Both the position numbers and the translations under genes were made by a program. This document shows positions 25,201 to 59,023 of a DNA stretch of 64,000 nt, piece after piece. Each line of letters begins with the position of its first letter. Position 1 is the first letter of the stretch. A model generated the notes under the pieces. The model was not told the origin of the DNA. It ran no database searches and saw nothing but the letters and a program-made list of their open reading frames with translations. This DNA comes from Mactromeris polynyma (Eukaryota > Mollusca > Bivalvia > Venerida > Mactridae), in the NCBI GenBank assembly GCA_032209605.1, contig JASFXZ010000033.1:3589001-3653000 (forward strand), written 5' to 3'.

Positions 25201-26089
25201 ATGTATACAAGTCTACTGAGTTGTTTGTTCTGGGTTTTATAATACGTAGATATAATAATGTTATAGCCAGTTTCTGTTCATTTGTTCATCAACCCATTTA
25301 TACCTTCCTTTGTGCAATAGATTCCCCCATCTTGAATGTTAGACTGTTCCATTTTGTATTTGAAGGGGAGACTGATGATCTTGTTGTCATGGCAACATAT
25401 ACTTTGCAGAATTTAGTTTGTTTGTGCATTCCATGAGACTGTGATGTTTCTATCCAAATAAGAGCTTGTTGTCATAGCAACACATATAGTGTATATTTTA
25501 TGCACTTTTCATTGTTACGAAAGTATTGGTATAAATGGGTCGATGTTCAGTACTAATATGGGTGAGGTCAAGTTAAAGAAACTTCTAATCTTAAAGTGCA
25601 AGAATTTATACATACAAACTGAGTATTTTATTTTTTTGTAACTTGAAGTCGAATTCATTATTCATTTAAGTTTTCCGCCAACATTTTGTGTCTGACGGGC
25701 ACATGTACGCTCTGCTTGGCCGTAATGTTCAGATCTTCCGCAGCCTCTCCATACGTGTGCCTCTTTATGATGAAAGTCTTGCTTATCTTAACTTCTCAAT
25801 TGATACTTCTCTAGTAATACTCTTTTTTGTTCAAATATTCCAATATGTGTAGGAAATGGATTTTAGTAACAATTGTTCTATTCCTTGTAATGTTGAAAAG
25901 TTTGAATGTTTTCATCATGTCTGCTCAAATAAATATCTGTGTTGTATAATTGTTCTTATACTTCTCATTACATTTATAATCAACCACTTGACGTTTGTTT
26001 CAGGTATCCAAATTGATGACGACCAACCAAGACGGCAGAAGATTCGTGTATCCAACCCACCAGGTGGAAAGTCGTCTAATTTGTGGTAG
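7169..26089 (+). CDS. Dihydropyrimidinase / collapsin response mediator protein (DHP/CRMP), alternatively spliced gene
   Basis: Coding exons: 7169-7264, 11010-11104, 11842-12026, 12688-12852, 13249-13391, 14211-14279, 7A 16246-16366 or 7B 17425-17545, 18813-18969, 19450-19591, 20167-20250, 20725-20904, 21311-21397, 22333-22537, 26004-26089. All have GT donors and AG acceptors, and phases match throughout, giving 604 aa plus stop. Dihydropyrimidinase hydrolyses 5,6-dihydrouracil and dihydrothymine in cytosolic pyrimidine breakdown; CRMPs are its enzymatically inactive relatives that act on tubulin and axon growth. Binuclear-zinc ligands are visible: H94 and H96 (GGIDTHTH), K186 in SFKMF (the lysine carbamylated in the family), H219 (VHAENG), H275 (7A only), D353 (GTDNCTF). 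The N-terminal 32 residues match nothing I know. The start is the first ATG in the exon, with no in-frame alternative before the conserved domain. Up to four isoforms are possible from exon 7 choice and 3' end choice. Family assignment is certain; isoform use is inferred. Confidence 0.96.
7752..7835 (+). mobile_element. Truncated tRNA-derived SINE head
   Basis: The sequence has a box A-like TTTAGCTCAGTCAGTAG and a decayed box B (TAGATTTGAACTG). It lies immediately before a fuller copy of the same family in the same orientation. Confidence 0.55.
7845..8105 (+). mobile_element. tRNA-derived SINE, near full length
   Basis: Polymerase III box A (TTTGCTCAGTTGGTAGAGC) and box B (GGTTCAAACCCC) are both clear. 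They are followed by a body with TGTGTCCTCCACCTCTGATT and TTGGTTGGTAACACCGGAAC. The same body recurs at 12895-13150, 11232-11470 and inverted at 52541-52765. The head does not form the stems of a working tRNA. Confidence 0.8.
8183..8450. repeat. Minisatellite, about 54-bp unit, five copies
   Basis: Nearly identical units start with TTTCCCTGGGGTCTGTGT and contain AATCTATGTATGTGGCATTC. Two alternating variants (TAGGGAAGCATAA and TGGGGAAGCACAA) suggest that pairs of units were duplicated together. Confidence 0.9.
11010..11104 (+). CDS. DHP/CRMP exon 2
   Basis: The acceptor is TATTTTCAG and the donor ATTAA|GTAAGT. It encodes the first conserved strand of the family, [13 protein letters not shown] then [10 protein letters not shown], which forms part of the small beta-sandwich domain. 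Length 95 nt; it leaves phase 2. Confidence 0.95.
11232..11470 (+). mobile_element. Decayed tRNA-derived SINE copy
   Basis: A box B-like GAGGTCAAACCACTGACG and the body GCACTGGTTTGGTAACCCAG are followed by a tail resembling the copies at 7845 and 12895. Located in intron 2. Confidence 0.5.
11842..12026 (+). CDS. DHP/CRMP exon 3: HxH metal-binding motif
   Basis: The exon encodes VIPGG, the [15 protein letters not shown] block and [11 protein letters not shown]94 and H96 are the first pair of zinc ligands of active dihydropyrimidinase. Vertebrate CRMPs have lost one of them (HTR-like). Here they are present in every isoform because this exon is constitutive. Confidence 0.96.
12688..12852 (+). 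CDS. DHP/CRMP exon 4
   Basis: Acceptor TTTTCAG, donor AAAGG|GTAAGT. Encodes IDFVLDQKG through [16 protein letters not shown] and the helix ending LAREKG, closely matching animal dihydropyrimidinase. Confidence 0.95.
12895..13150 (+). mobile_element. tRNA-derived SINE copy
   Basis: Shares CATGTGTCCTCCACCTCTGA, TTGGTTGGTAACC and GCACTGGTTAGGTCAACTGA with the copy at 7845. The tRNA-like head is decayed. Located in intron 4. Confidence 0.7.
13249..13391 (+). CDS. DHP/CRMP exon 5: carbamylated-lysine and VHAENG motifs
   Basis: Encodes [12 protein letters not shown], with K186 at the position of the carbamylated bridging lysine, and [12 protein letters not shown], with zinc ligand H219. Y191 in LAYKD matches the substrate-stabilising tyrosine of the family. 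Donor GAG|GTAACA. Confidence 0.96.
14211..14279 (+). CDS. DHP/CRMP exon 6
   Basis: A 69-nt exon encoding [15 protein letters not shown], the conserved loop before the alternative exon. It begins and ends in phase 0, so either 7A or 7B can follow it. Confidence 0.95.
14825..15000. mobile_element. MITE-like palindromic element
   Basis: Ends are inverted: the left starts AGGGCTATTCGAGAAAATCT, and the reverse complement of the right end starts AGGACTATTCCAGGAAAATC. The interior carries G- and C-rich runs next to the ends. About 176 bp, in intron 6. Target duplication is unclear. Confidence 0.65.
15226..15592. repeat. Minisatellite, 33-bp unit, about 11 copies
   Basis: Head-to-tail units built on ACACAGGGTTGCATTGATCA with few substitutions (C/T in TTGCAT, C/T in ATACAC). 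Because 33 is a multiple of three, both strands are open over the array, but there is no coding signal. It sits in intron 6, about 650 bp upstream of alternative exon 7A. Confidence 0.93.
15997..16120. mobile_element. Decayed pogo-type MITE fragment
   Basis: The left end reads TACAGTAAAATCTCATGTAA followed by AGACCACC, which matches the TACAGTAAAACCTC ends of the elements at 38091 and 43125. The right end is decayed (GGTGGTCTTAATATCAAGG). It stops just upstream of exon 7A. Confidence 0.5.
16246..16366 (+). CDS. DHP/CRMP alternative exon 7A (dihydropyrimidinase version)
   Basis: A 121-nt exon with acceptor GGTGACCCAG and donor CGAG|GTATGT, entering in phase 0 and leaving in phase 1. It encodes 41 residues including [18 protein letters not shown]275 lies at the zinc-ligand position of active dihydropyrimidinase (VHVMSKS), so transcripts with 7A keep all ligands I can identify. 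The acceptor has a weak pyrimidine tract, as regulated exons often do. It is paralogous to 7B (26 of 41 residues identical). Confidence 0.95.
17425..17545 (+). CDS. DHP/CRMP alternative exon 7B (CRMP version)
   Basis: Exactly 121 nt, with the same entry and exit phases as 7A; acceptor GTCATTCTAG, donor AGAG|GTAAGT. It encodes [17 protein letters not shown] and ends ADARRRG. Lysine replaces the zinc-ligand histidine (residue 275), as in vertebrate CRMPs (LYITKVMSKS). The frame is open and conserved, so this is a functional duplicate and not a relic. Using both exons, or neither, shifts the frame of exon 8. Confidence 0.94.
17878..18586. repeat. Minisatellite, 59-bp unit, about 12 copies
   Basis: Units share ATTATTTGTGATCATTTTTG and GCGAATGAGTTTACCGAATA with almost no divergence. 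The first copy has one extra C (TTACCCGAAT); a few units differ at one base (GTATT, GCATT, GGATT). The homogeneity points to recent expansion or ongoing homogenisation. It lies between exons 7B and 8. Confidence 0.95.
18813..18969 (+). CDS. DHP/CRMP exon 8
   Basis: Encodes [17 protein letters not shown], then [14 protein letters not shown] and LMDLLA, blocks shared by dihydropyrimidinase and CRMP. The frame is only correct after exactly one exon 7 version. Confidence 0.95.
19110..19445. repeat. Degenerate tandem repeat abutting the exon 9 acceptor
   Basis: About ten diverged units of roughly 31-36 bp with core GGAACCAGTCTATTGTT and tail TATGTTAATAT. The last unit runs to within a few bases of the acceptor at 19449, so the branch point and pyrimidine tract of exon 9 come from repeat sequence. 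Confidence 0.75.
19450..19591 (+). CDS. DHP/CRMP exon 9: Asp ligand
   Basis: Encodes [10 protein letters not shown], with catalytic/metal Asp353, then KALGKDDF and [16 protein letters not shown], which contains the substrate-contacting Asn of the family. This is typical dihydropyrimidinase wording rather than vertebrate CRMP (GSAHCTF). Confidence 0.96.
20167..20250 (+). CDS. DHP/CRMP exon 10
   Basis: An 84-nt exon encoding [20 protein letters not shown] and NIYPQK. The donor AAAAG|GTTAGT is followed by a tandem duplication of about 52 bp that repeats the donor sequence at 20303. Confidence 0.95.
20251..20360. repeat. Two-copy tandem duplication starting at the exon 10 donor
   Basis: GTTAGTACATTGTG and GGTATATTTGTATTATTTCT occur twice, about 52 bp apart, with small indels. 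The second copy brings a decoy GTTAGT donor at 20303. Confidence 0.85.
20725..20904 (+). CDS. DHP/CRMP exon 11
   Basis: A 180-nt exon encoding [34 protein letters not shown] and VCHG. These return to the beta-sandwich domain and match animal dihydropyrimidinase nearly word for word. Confidence 0.96.
21311..21397 (+). CDS. DHP/CRMP exon 12
   Basis: An 87-nt exon encoding [20 protein letters not shown] and RIEAREV, the end of the conserved catalytic fold. Donor GTC|GTAAGA. Confidence 0.94.
21594..22182. mobile_element. Dispersed bivalve-type repeat bounded by AGCTCACCTGAG / CTCAGGTGAG
   Basis: Starts TTTAGCTCACCTGAGCAC and ends CTCAGGTGAGGATATAGGGCC then ATGGCCCTCTTG. Internally, ACTGGGTCA and AGGTCACTAGGTC-like motifs repeat every 110-130 bp. 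I recognise this repeat type as abundant in bivalve genomes. Located in intron 12. Confidence 0.75.
22333..22545 (+). CDS. DHP/CRMP exon 13 with optional in-exon stop
   Basis: When spliced, the coding part ends at 22537 (TTCAGTG|GTAGCT). If the donor is ignored, it reads two more codons (GS) and stops at TAA 22543-22545. It encodes [17 protein letters not shown], then a basic, Ser-rich tail [17 protein letters not shown]. The segment corresponds to the C-terminal regulatory tail of CRMPs (vertebrate form has YDGPVCEV and GFSLSG). The unspliced version gives a 578-residue protein. Confidence 0.93.
   Translation, partial: VRKPLKVEREVYEGPVTEIKANSVETIAPHRNIIDNVIMGDDMPAEFHNRPKTRSGGRNQQDSSFSFSGS
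22812..22817 (+). terminator. Candidate poly(A) signal for the short 3' form
   Basis: AATAAA occurs about 270 bp after the TAA at 22545, in AT-rich sequence. It could end a transcript that retains exon 13 as its last exon. The motif is common by chance, so support is limited. Confidence 0.4.
23090..23410. repeat. Degenerate tandem repeat, unit about 65-70 bp
   Basis: About five units share AAATTTATTGAATTACCGTA-like and TTTATAGTGTACTGT-like blocks, strongly diverged. The array lies between the two alternative 3' ends of DHP/CRMP. Confidence 0.6.
24800..24893. repeat. Two-copy direct repeat
   Basis: TTGCCAGATAAAGGATT and TATGCTTGACCATATATGGT occur twice about 50 bp apart; the second copy lacks six bases. 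Confidence 0.75.
26004..26089 (+). CDS. DHP/CRMP exon 14: CRMP-type C-terminal tail
   Basis: The acceptor TTTGTTTCAG leads into G|GT ATC, giving [27 protein letters not shown] and a stop. Vertebrate CRMPs end with the recognisably similar AQIDDNIPRRTTQR and VAPPGGRAN blocks. Reading frame and homology both support the exon although it lies 3.5 kb downstream. This is the terminal exon of the 604-residue form. Confidence 0.92.
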
Positions 26090-26577
26090 ACGCGCTCGAA
26101 CTCTAGATTCTTCAAATTTTTGGATGTACAATTTTCTACAAATATCTACGCAGTCATTATTGTTCATGTTCATCTTACTACGGAAGACCTGTATCTTCTG
26201 TTTCTTGGACTTTTGACCCAAATTAACACTTTGGGTTTGTCAGAATTATCTCCCTTACTTTGTTGCCATGGAAACCTTTGTGTGTTGGCCATTTTCTACT
26301 TGTTGGTTTACGGGGCCATTATACTGGAGACATATTTGTAATAAGGTCAAGGTTAGGCACTCTCGGCTGTAATATTCCAAGATAAAAGCTTCAAAGTTAA
26401 GAAAAAAAATACCTGTTTGTTAACAGAATAATTATTTGTGTGTAGTATTATACAATGAAATCTGTCAGTTGCTTATGATATGTATGTTTAAACTGTGTGA
26501 TATTTTCTCTAATCTACAGTCTATGAATATTTGTGTCTAAAATTGTTAACAAGTCCTATAGGGCAGTGTCTCAGTTG

Positions 26578-26583
26578 AATAAA
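26578..26583 (+). terminator. Candidate poly(A) signal for the long DHP/CRMP transcript
   Basis: AATAAA lies 490 bp after the exon 14 stop, followed by an A-rich run. The usage is inferred. Confidence 0.4.
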
Positions 26584-29500
26584 AAAAGTGCATGTTGTGA
26601 ATGGTATCTTTGTGCTATATGCTTAAAAAGTACATAATATCAGCATTATACAAAAAATACAATTTACATGTACTAATTTAGTAGATCAGTTCATTCATTG
26701 TGTACTATAGTCTTCATAAGTTTACAAATCATCCGGAGAGCCAATCTAGTTCAATGTTCACATCATTTTGAGTACCGGTCTATTTAAAAAATAATGTTTG
26801 TCTGCTTGCAGTTAGAATTTGCGTACTTGGGCTTGGAACTTTTTTTTGATTGAAAATTATACATGAAATACTTTCGGCAGAATGTTTTTGCTTTGGATGC
26901 TGATGATTCAAGTTTTGTTAAATCTGAATTCTTTCCGTAATTTCCACTTGTGGACGAAATTTTTGAGCAGTGTTCTTAAGACTTAACCTTGAGACTTTAT
27001 TTGTTCATTGTGTGAAATTTATCGCTTGTGTTCAGCATATATGTAACTATAACCCTGCTTGGTGTGTTAGTTCTGATGCTCAATCTTTCAGTGTTGTTAT
27101 TTAAGTGTAAAAGTTTCTGTCATTTGCAGAACTATTTTTATCTCTTTTGACCCATGTTCGAATTTGCAAGTGACATTACCTGATAAACTTTTAAGCTGAA
27201 TTTATGATACCTCTGATTTCTATACTGTCACAAATGTTTATGTACAACGTTAATTGATTGAATTAGTATTGCATCATTTGTTTTTTTGAAAACAGATTTT
27301 CATTGATAGAACTTGTGCAAATTGATTTTTTTTAAATGATTGACTGCAAATATTTTTGATTAGGGTCAGCTTCACTCTGCTTTGTTGCTTCTTGTATGAA
27401 CATTGGTTCTGCACATACCGGTCATTGGAAGTCAGATGCATGAAACATTTAACATTGACGGTTTATCTAACCTCACTGCCACTTTTAAATCGAAACGTTT
27501 ATTTATACATGTAACTTCTGAGTCGAAAAAATACGAGTGTTTAACATTTGCTGCCAATTTCATCGTCTTTTCGACTTTTGATAATTTATCTTCATATTCA
27601 TTAAATATCTGTTCGTATAAAGTTTTGTTAGGAATGCTATGGCGAAGTTATTTAAATTTTAGATTAATATTTTAGAAATGCCTGCTAGTTTTGTCACAAC
27701 ATTTCATTATTTATTGATCGCTCTATAGCGCTGCCTTGTCCATATATATCCAATGTTTTTAAACATTTTTATTCATCTGTATATATATGTTGTCTGTTTA
27801 GGATAATCAATTTTACAACATTTTTACTATCATTATGTTGCTATACACTCACTTCACAATGCGTGTATGTGGAGTTGTGTGGCAACAATGTTGTGATGTC
27901 AAATTGTCCCTTGTATTGTTCCATCTACAGAAATGTATTAACTCTATAAATAAGTGGCATGCTTTTCTCAAATACACAGCCATGTTTGGCTTTGTTGTGG
28001 AACACCCTTTAATTTAAAGCAAATACACAGATGCATACAATTTACTGCAAAATGTTCGAAGTTAACTGTACGATTCCTTGTATGACATTTTGTTAGTCAG
28101 AGATTTGAAGATGGCAGTTCACTAATTGCGTTGACTGTGCGGATGTATATCACATATTTAAGTGACTGCTTTTGTATTTTTATGTAAGTATATCAATGTA
28201 ACTTGTATGCTAGGAAAATATGGTTCATTTATGAATTTAAAAAAAATGTTAAGCATTTTAAATGTGATTGTATAAAGTGGAATGTGGCCAGAGTATCTGA
28301 GCTACCTTATGACATCGTCAGAATGAAATTGTTGATATATTCGTCTTGGTAAAACATGATGTACCAAGATATGATTGTATGTATTGTACTAGCACATACC
28401 TTCGGTATTAAAGAATTGATTTTAGGTAGATTAATGCACTTAGAACGGTACCTTGTAGCTACAGTATGGACTGCTATACTGTTCAAACCAGTCAAAGTAG
28501 ATAAAATAGGTCAATTGATGAATTGCCTCCCTTGATTTAAACATAATATATGGAGTTATCTCCCTTGGTAGAGAAATTTCAAACTTTTTTGCAGAATCAA
28601 CTTGTGTATTTGCTACTGTAATGTTTATGCTATCAGTGCTTTTTATCCAAGTATTGATTTTGTGACTTGTTTTTTCAAGGGAGATAATTCCAGTTTTTTC
28701 TCAAGGGAGATAATATGAGCATCAATTGATAAAAACAATACTTAGAACCGAATCCATATATTGTTTTGCTTTTTTACATTTGATGTAGTAGTTTTTATTA
28801 TACCTTTAATGTTACAATTCATTTTCTGTGTAGTTCATGTTGATGTCAAGTGGAAAAAAAGATATCTTACTTTTTGTTTAGTTTGAAAAGCCTCAATGTA
28901 TTTGTTATTAAGTTTATACTTGGCTAAAGAGTAAAGTATACCCAGTAGATATAATGTTTGTTGTTTCAACACAGCAAGTTGTGTTATGTCCTTGAAATCA
29001 AGATCTGTGAAGTGCAACTGACAGATACTGGGAAGTCGGTGTTCCAATTTTGTGGTCGAGGTGAAGTATTTGTATCAACTTGCCTGGAGGGTTTCCAACA
29101 AGTTCTGGGACCTTGTTCACATTGTTTTATAGTGTTTACTGCTATTTTCTGGTTTTGTGGTATTTTGGTATATTGACAACACATACATTGAAACAATTTG
29201 GCATAATGGGAAAGATACGGAAAAGAAATGATATAGTAAGCATTAATTAACTGTAAAACATTTCAAAGAAGAAACTGAACACAAAAGAAAGTTTGTTTTT
29301 TAAGTTATTTCATTAGTACCGCGAAAATACAAGCAAACAATGTAAGACTTAAACTGAGACTTTAAATTCCCAGAAGTTATTTTTACCAGTCTTTTGTTTT
29401 TAATAAATCTAAAGGAATGAATTTTCGTTGGAATAATTATTGTTAGCCCCTGTACACTTTGGCCAATTTTTATTAAAATATATACTGTAAAAACAGCGTA

Positions 29501-29696
29501 GGGACATAAAGAGCATTGAACATTTTAATGTCTCGAGTCTGAGCTTCAGTCTTATAATGTTCATGACTAGGCCTCCAGTATTTGTTTATGCAAGGCCATA
29601 ATGTTTAATAATCACCTTCCAGTTATACAGGAAGCATCAGTCCATATTTCCCAAACCAGTTCATTCACACAAATTATAAACATAAGCAGGCCTCTT

Positions 29697-30015
29697 GAAA
29701 AAAAATTCAAAGACACTTGTCCCGGACTAATGGAAAAGTTAAATTTGACTTGTCCTACATAGGAAGCTAGTTGTCCAAGAAATCAGTTAATTTAGTAACG
29801 AATGAACATACACAATGATAGCTCCACAATCTAAAATTAATAGTCACATGTATGTGTTTGGGGCATTCTAAGGTTTGACTTGCAACTGAACAATTGCTGA
29901 TGTTGGTTAGCTTTAAAACAGACTTATACAAGACTAACTGCAACTCAACTGTTGGTAGCCCGATTCAGCATTAGACTAGTCTGGGATGTCGGTCTAGCGG
30001 ATTTCTCGAGCCCTG
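29697..30015 (-). mobile_element. MITE with terminal inverted repeats and 5-bp target duplication (copy 1)
   Basis: Begins CAGGCCTCTTGAA and ends TTTCTCGAGCCCTG, flanked on both sides by ATAAG (29692-29696 and 30016-30020). The body matches copy 2 (32747-33077) in the opposite orientation: both have TCATTGT- and AGCTCCACAATCT-type blocks, GCTGATGTTGGTTAGCTTTA, and a GACAAGTG-type block near one end. No coding capacity. Confidence 0.88.
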
Positions 30016-30210
30016 ATAAGACTCATAATATCAACAACAGTGTATGAATCATCATCATTCACAAAACCACATTCACAAGATCACAAAGTGCATGACATCA
30101 TCACAGTATGTGACATCACAGCCAATTAGAGATACTCAAACATTCAGCGTTTGATTAGTCAATGCCGAAATATAAACAACTATAGAAATGATATCATGAA
30201 CATGTAAAAT

Positions 30211-30216
30211 TTTATT
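30211..30216 (-). terminator. Candidate distal poly(A) signal of DDB1
   Basis: TTTATT on the plus strand reads AATAAA on the minus strand, 2.3 kb after the DDB1 stop. Nearer signals at 32457 and 32333 are also possible. Confidence 0.3.
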
Positions 30217-32527
30217 CTGTACAAATACAGCAGAAACAATAGTCAACAAAACATTCAATACAATACAATATATTCAAACAGCACTAGTTCATCACACTCG
30301 GCTCATACATACATCTATATCATGTGTATAGTACATGTATATACAAAATCGTATATTCACTTCTCTAAGCCTGTCGATGGAGATCTTATTTATCTGAAGT
30401 TTCAAGTTATACAACAAGTGAGAAACTCGACATGCTAGTCTCACATTGAATTATTGTATAAATGGCCTCTAAGTGATCGTGTTTAACAATGGGAATATTC
30501 TTAATACACAAGATGTTGTGGTCTACTGACTACATCCTATCTGTCTCTACATCAACTGCTATATAACAATATGGTAATGCACAAACCACACCATTGTGAT
30601 AGACCTTATAGTGATACTGCGAGTTTGGTACAATATTATGGAACATCGGTAAAGAAGCAATTACTGTAGGTCAATGTCTCAACCCTTGATGTGATCAGAA
30701 TTGAAGGAGTGTATTTCACTGAAGGTGATTAATACCCCGCAATATTGCTTTGTCAGACACATTTTTGAGAAAATCAAAGATGGCCGCCATTCAGCTATCT
30801 TAAATGTGATCGAACAATAAATTATGGCACACATTACAACTTGTCATGTAGATTAATTGCATGGTTGCATGAAAATCCTCCAAAATCTGTTAAAGTAGTT
30901 CGCATACACTAGTCTTTGTTAACAGATCAACCAACCATTACCAACAGAGTACAAACCAAGTACAAACGGAGCTATATAAATATAACACAGAATGAATTTG
31001 AATATACAAAATAAAGCCAAAGTCACACTAATACATGAATGAAAAACGATGTTACATCAGTAAACACACGGAGATTCATGGTAACAATGCCAATATAATG
31101 CCACAATAGCACATCTAACATATGCATTTTTTATCTAAACAAGTGAATGTCTCCATCCTCCACTACTCTCATTACCAATAGAGTCCATCATAAAGTTTCA
31201 AAGCCGGGAACCACTATGTTGATTAGTTAATCTTTACAGCAACAAGATGTTTGTAGATACACATGTGTATCAACCATAAAATGCCCGGTTGTAATATCTG
31301 AATGACAAGCTATGCTTTGTAAGTTACATAACCGAGGTCTAGCTAACAAAAATGATCGGAAATTAATATCAACTACAGAAAACTGGCTGCCTCTCAAAGT
31401 ATATATTAACCACCCATGATTGCAACAAAACCATTATATATATATTTTATCAATAATATCAACACTAACATTTCATCCATACAAAAATGTAACAATGATC
31501 CAACAATTGGCTCTTCACTATTTTTCAACACCAACAAATAGTACGGCAAATGTTGTGATTATGGAAAAGAAACTATGATTGTATAATATTTCAAATTTGC
31601 CACAAATTCTGTCGAATAATCCCAATCTTAAAGATGTATCTGGCTCATCTGATCCAGTATTGTTGTTACATTGGCTAAAACATCTCTAATAAGAACCATT
31701 GCAATGTAAAACTGATTGAAACAATCTTTTTTTTATCATATTACTAACAGTCAAAACCTGTAAAATAGCCTGATTGTTAAAAGTTTTTTTTAATTTTATG
31801 ATGTACAAACATCTTTCGTCAACAAATATGGATAAATACATTATGAGTTCATTCTTTATAAATGCATGTTTAGTGATGTTTTAACCATAGGAAATATATT
31901 TTTCATGTTTGGTTAGGTAAACAAATTAACAAAAAATGAGCATAGTATTACTTTAATGATCATATTGTACTTGATAAAGTTGGCAAATTTGTGTTTATGA
32001 ATGAATAGTATCCGTTTGAATAATATGCGTAACAGTACCACAACAACATACAGAGCTTAGTACAACATGTTTTGTTCTATACCTGTGCTTTGAACTCAAT
32101 AATTACCTTCAACCACTCAAGTTCAATGCAACATCAATACACATCTACAAATTATTTACAATGAATGTTAACAGGTATGAGACAAAATGAATGAACTTTC
32201 ACAGCTTGATAAAAACATGCCAATAATCTTGATAACAGTACAGATCAGACTCAAACAAAATACTCAATGGTTGAAGGTTATATAACTAAGTTTGGAGTCC
32301 AGTCTATAACTTCAAGCATCTGATTGGTTTATTCCAAGTGCAATTTTAAAATTGACCAATGGCAAGGCTGCATATTGAGACTGGTCTGCAATTTTAGTTT
32401 TTTAACCTTGAGCCCAAGTTAAAGTCAATACCAAACAGGGAATGGGAACTGTTTATTGATTACATCAGCTAAGGTATCAGTCTGTCAAAACTTCAGAAGC
32501 CAGGGTGAATATACATGTGTGAACTAT

Positions 32528-57465
<24,938 letters not shown>

Positions 57466-58980
57466 TTTTCTCAATTTCAGAAGAAAATGGGCAATGTTAA
57501 GAATCCACTAACATCCGAGTCTTCAGACGCTCATAAAAATAGAATGATTTACTCAATTAGTTAAGCGTTTCAGTATTGAATCTTCTGCGCATGCTTGGCG
57601 GGAATTTATCCCGATCTTTCCGTTTTAAGCGCTGTACATAATCGATATGTGGGTCCCACTGGCCAGATAATATTTAAATAATCGAAACTCAGGATTTATG
57701 CCAAAATTAAATTTCATACTATTTTCTATTTCTTTATCAAGTTCAAATTCTGAAGACCAAACTCTCGTTCAAAAATAACTTGAAAAGATGTAGACCTATC
57801 GAAATGAGGGCGTAATCTATAGCTATTTCACCAGCACGTGTCCTAGGGGGACCGGTACGTTGAGGCACGGACATATGAACTATTTTGTCCTAAAACTGAC
57901 ATCCAAGTCAAACAAAATAATTACTGACTGTAATATTACATGTTAGTAACATTATTTGTTGTGACTTGTATGTCTTTTTTGGGTCGAAATGTGCCATATT
58001 ACATAATCTCCTCAACGTACCACCCCCCCTTTGCACGTGTCTCGTGCATTTTTCTGAACATCCTAATTTTATTGCATTGGTCCCAGCCGAGGAGGACGTC
58101 TCAGTCACCTCCACGTTCTAATCGAAGTTAATTGATCAATTGATAGCAATATGGATCTAGCTCTATATACGGGTTTATTACATTTTAATTCTATTCTAGA
58201 AAAAAGGTGCAGTCCAGAGAGGCTGAGCTGTAAAGTTGAGTTGGAACACGTTCATATACGGTCCCTGGTTTGAGCAGGAGCTAAGATACCACGGACTTAT
58301 TTTTATGGTTTATATGTAAACTTGTAAAAATACATAGATCTATATAAAATCTAGATCTATATAAATTTATATTCTTTAGATCTTGGTGGATTTAGATCTA
58401 CTAGATAAGTTAAATAATGGTTAAAATGAGAAAACTTTACATTATATAATAATGTATAGGCATATATATGTAGACCTACACATAGTCTGCAAGTTGTCAA
58501 CATTTTTTTTATATTTTAGATCTATATTCCGTATCTTTAATGCTATAGACTGTCAGTGGTACATGTATATTTGTGAAATACGAAGGGACTGTATTGATCT
58601 ATATCACGGACCTATAGGTCCGTGTCTATATGAACGTTATCGTGTGTTCCCGTCTTTTAGTAGACTCTACACAATTGGTGCATATATATATAGAGAGAGA
58701 GCTAGATCCAAAATTCTACATCACATAGAATTCCATTTTCAATCATATAATTCAACGAAACTTCGAATTTAGAATTATGAGATTTTTCTAAATCTAATGG
58801 ATGTAGCAGTGGTGGTCACAGTTGAACTGCTAAGTTTACAATTATAACGGGCAATAAGTGGCTGTGAAGTCCTCTCTACTTTCTACGAAAAATAAACTGT
58901 ATGAAATTGCGATTTTAGCCTGTTGGAACGAAATTCTTACGTGCTGGCATTTAGACACAACCTTGTTAGATCACATGACC
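57466..58980. promoter_or_regulatory. Divergent promoter region between DDB1 (-) and the nucleoside hydrolase gene (+)
   Basis: The DDB1 start codon is at 57465 and the nearest possible 5' exon of the other gene ends at 59023. About 115-140 bp upstream of the DDB1 ATG lie CTGCGCATGC (NRF1-like, 57586-57595) and CTTGGCGGGAAT (E2F-like, about 57594-57605). A CACGTG E-box occurs at about 57836. From 58300 to 58780 the sequence is AT-rich with many AGATCTA motifs. The factor assignments are inferences from motif match only. Confidence 0.45.
58605..58624. other. Perfect 20-bp palindrome
   Basis: CACGGACCTATAGGTCCGTG equals its own reverse complement. It lies in the AT-rich stretch upstream of the nucleoside hydrolase gene. 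Confidence 0.8.
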
Positions 58981-59023
58981 GTCAAAATGGTAGACTTTGC
59001 CGGACTTTAATACCAACGTACTG
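58975..59023 (+). other. Possible non-coding 5' exon of the nucleoside hydrolase gene
   Basis: A good donor (GTACTG|GTAAGG) ends a stretch just after CATGACCGTCAAAATGGTAG. That ATG opens only a tiny frame. No independent support for the left border. Confidence 0.25.

Larger units (their letters stand above)
26090..32527. other. Convergent 3' regions of DHP/CRMP (+) and DDB1 (-)
   Basis: No conserved coding exon is visible. An AATAAA at 26578-26583 (+) is a candidate end for the long DHP/CRMP transcript; another lies at 29402-29407 (+). On the minus strand, AATAAA occurs at 32457-32452, 32333-32328 and 30216-30211, so the DDB1 3'UTR could be as short as 0.1 kb or as long as 2.3 kb. Inverted copies of an AGGGAGATAA motif lie at 28551-28566 and 28674-28720. 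A MITE occupies 29697-30015. Confidence 0.6.
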
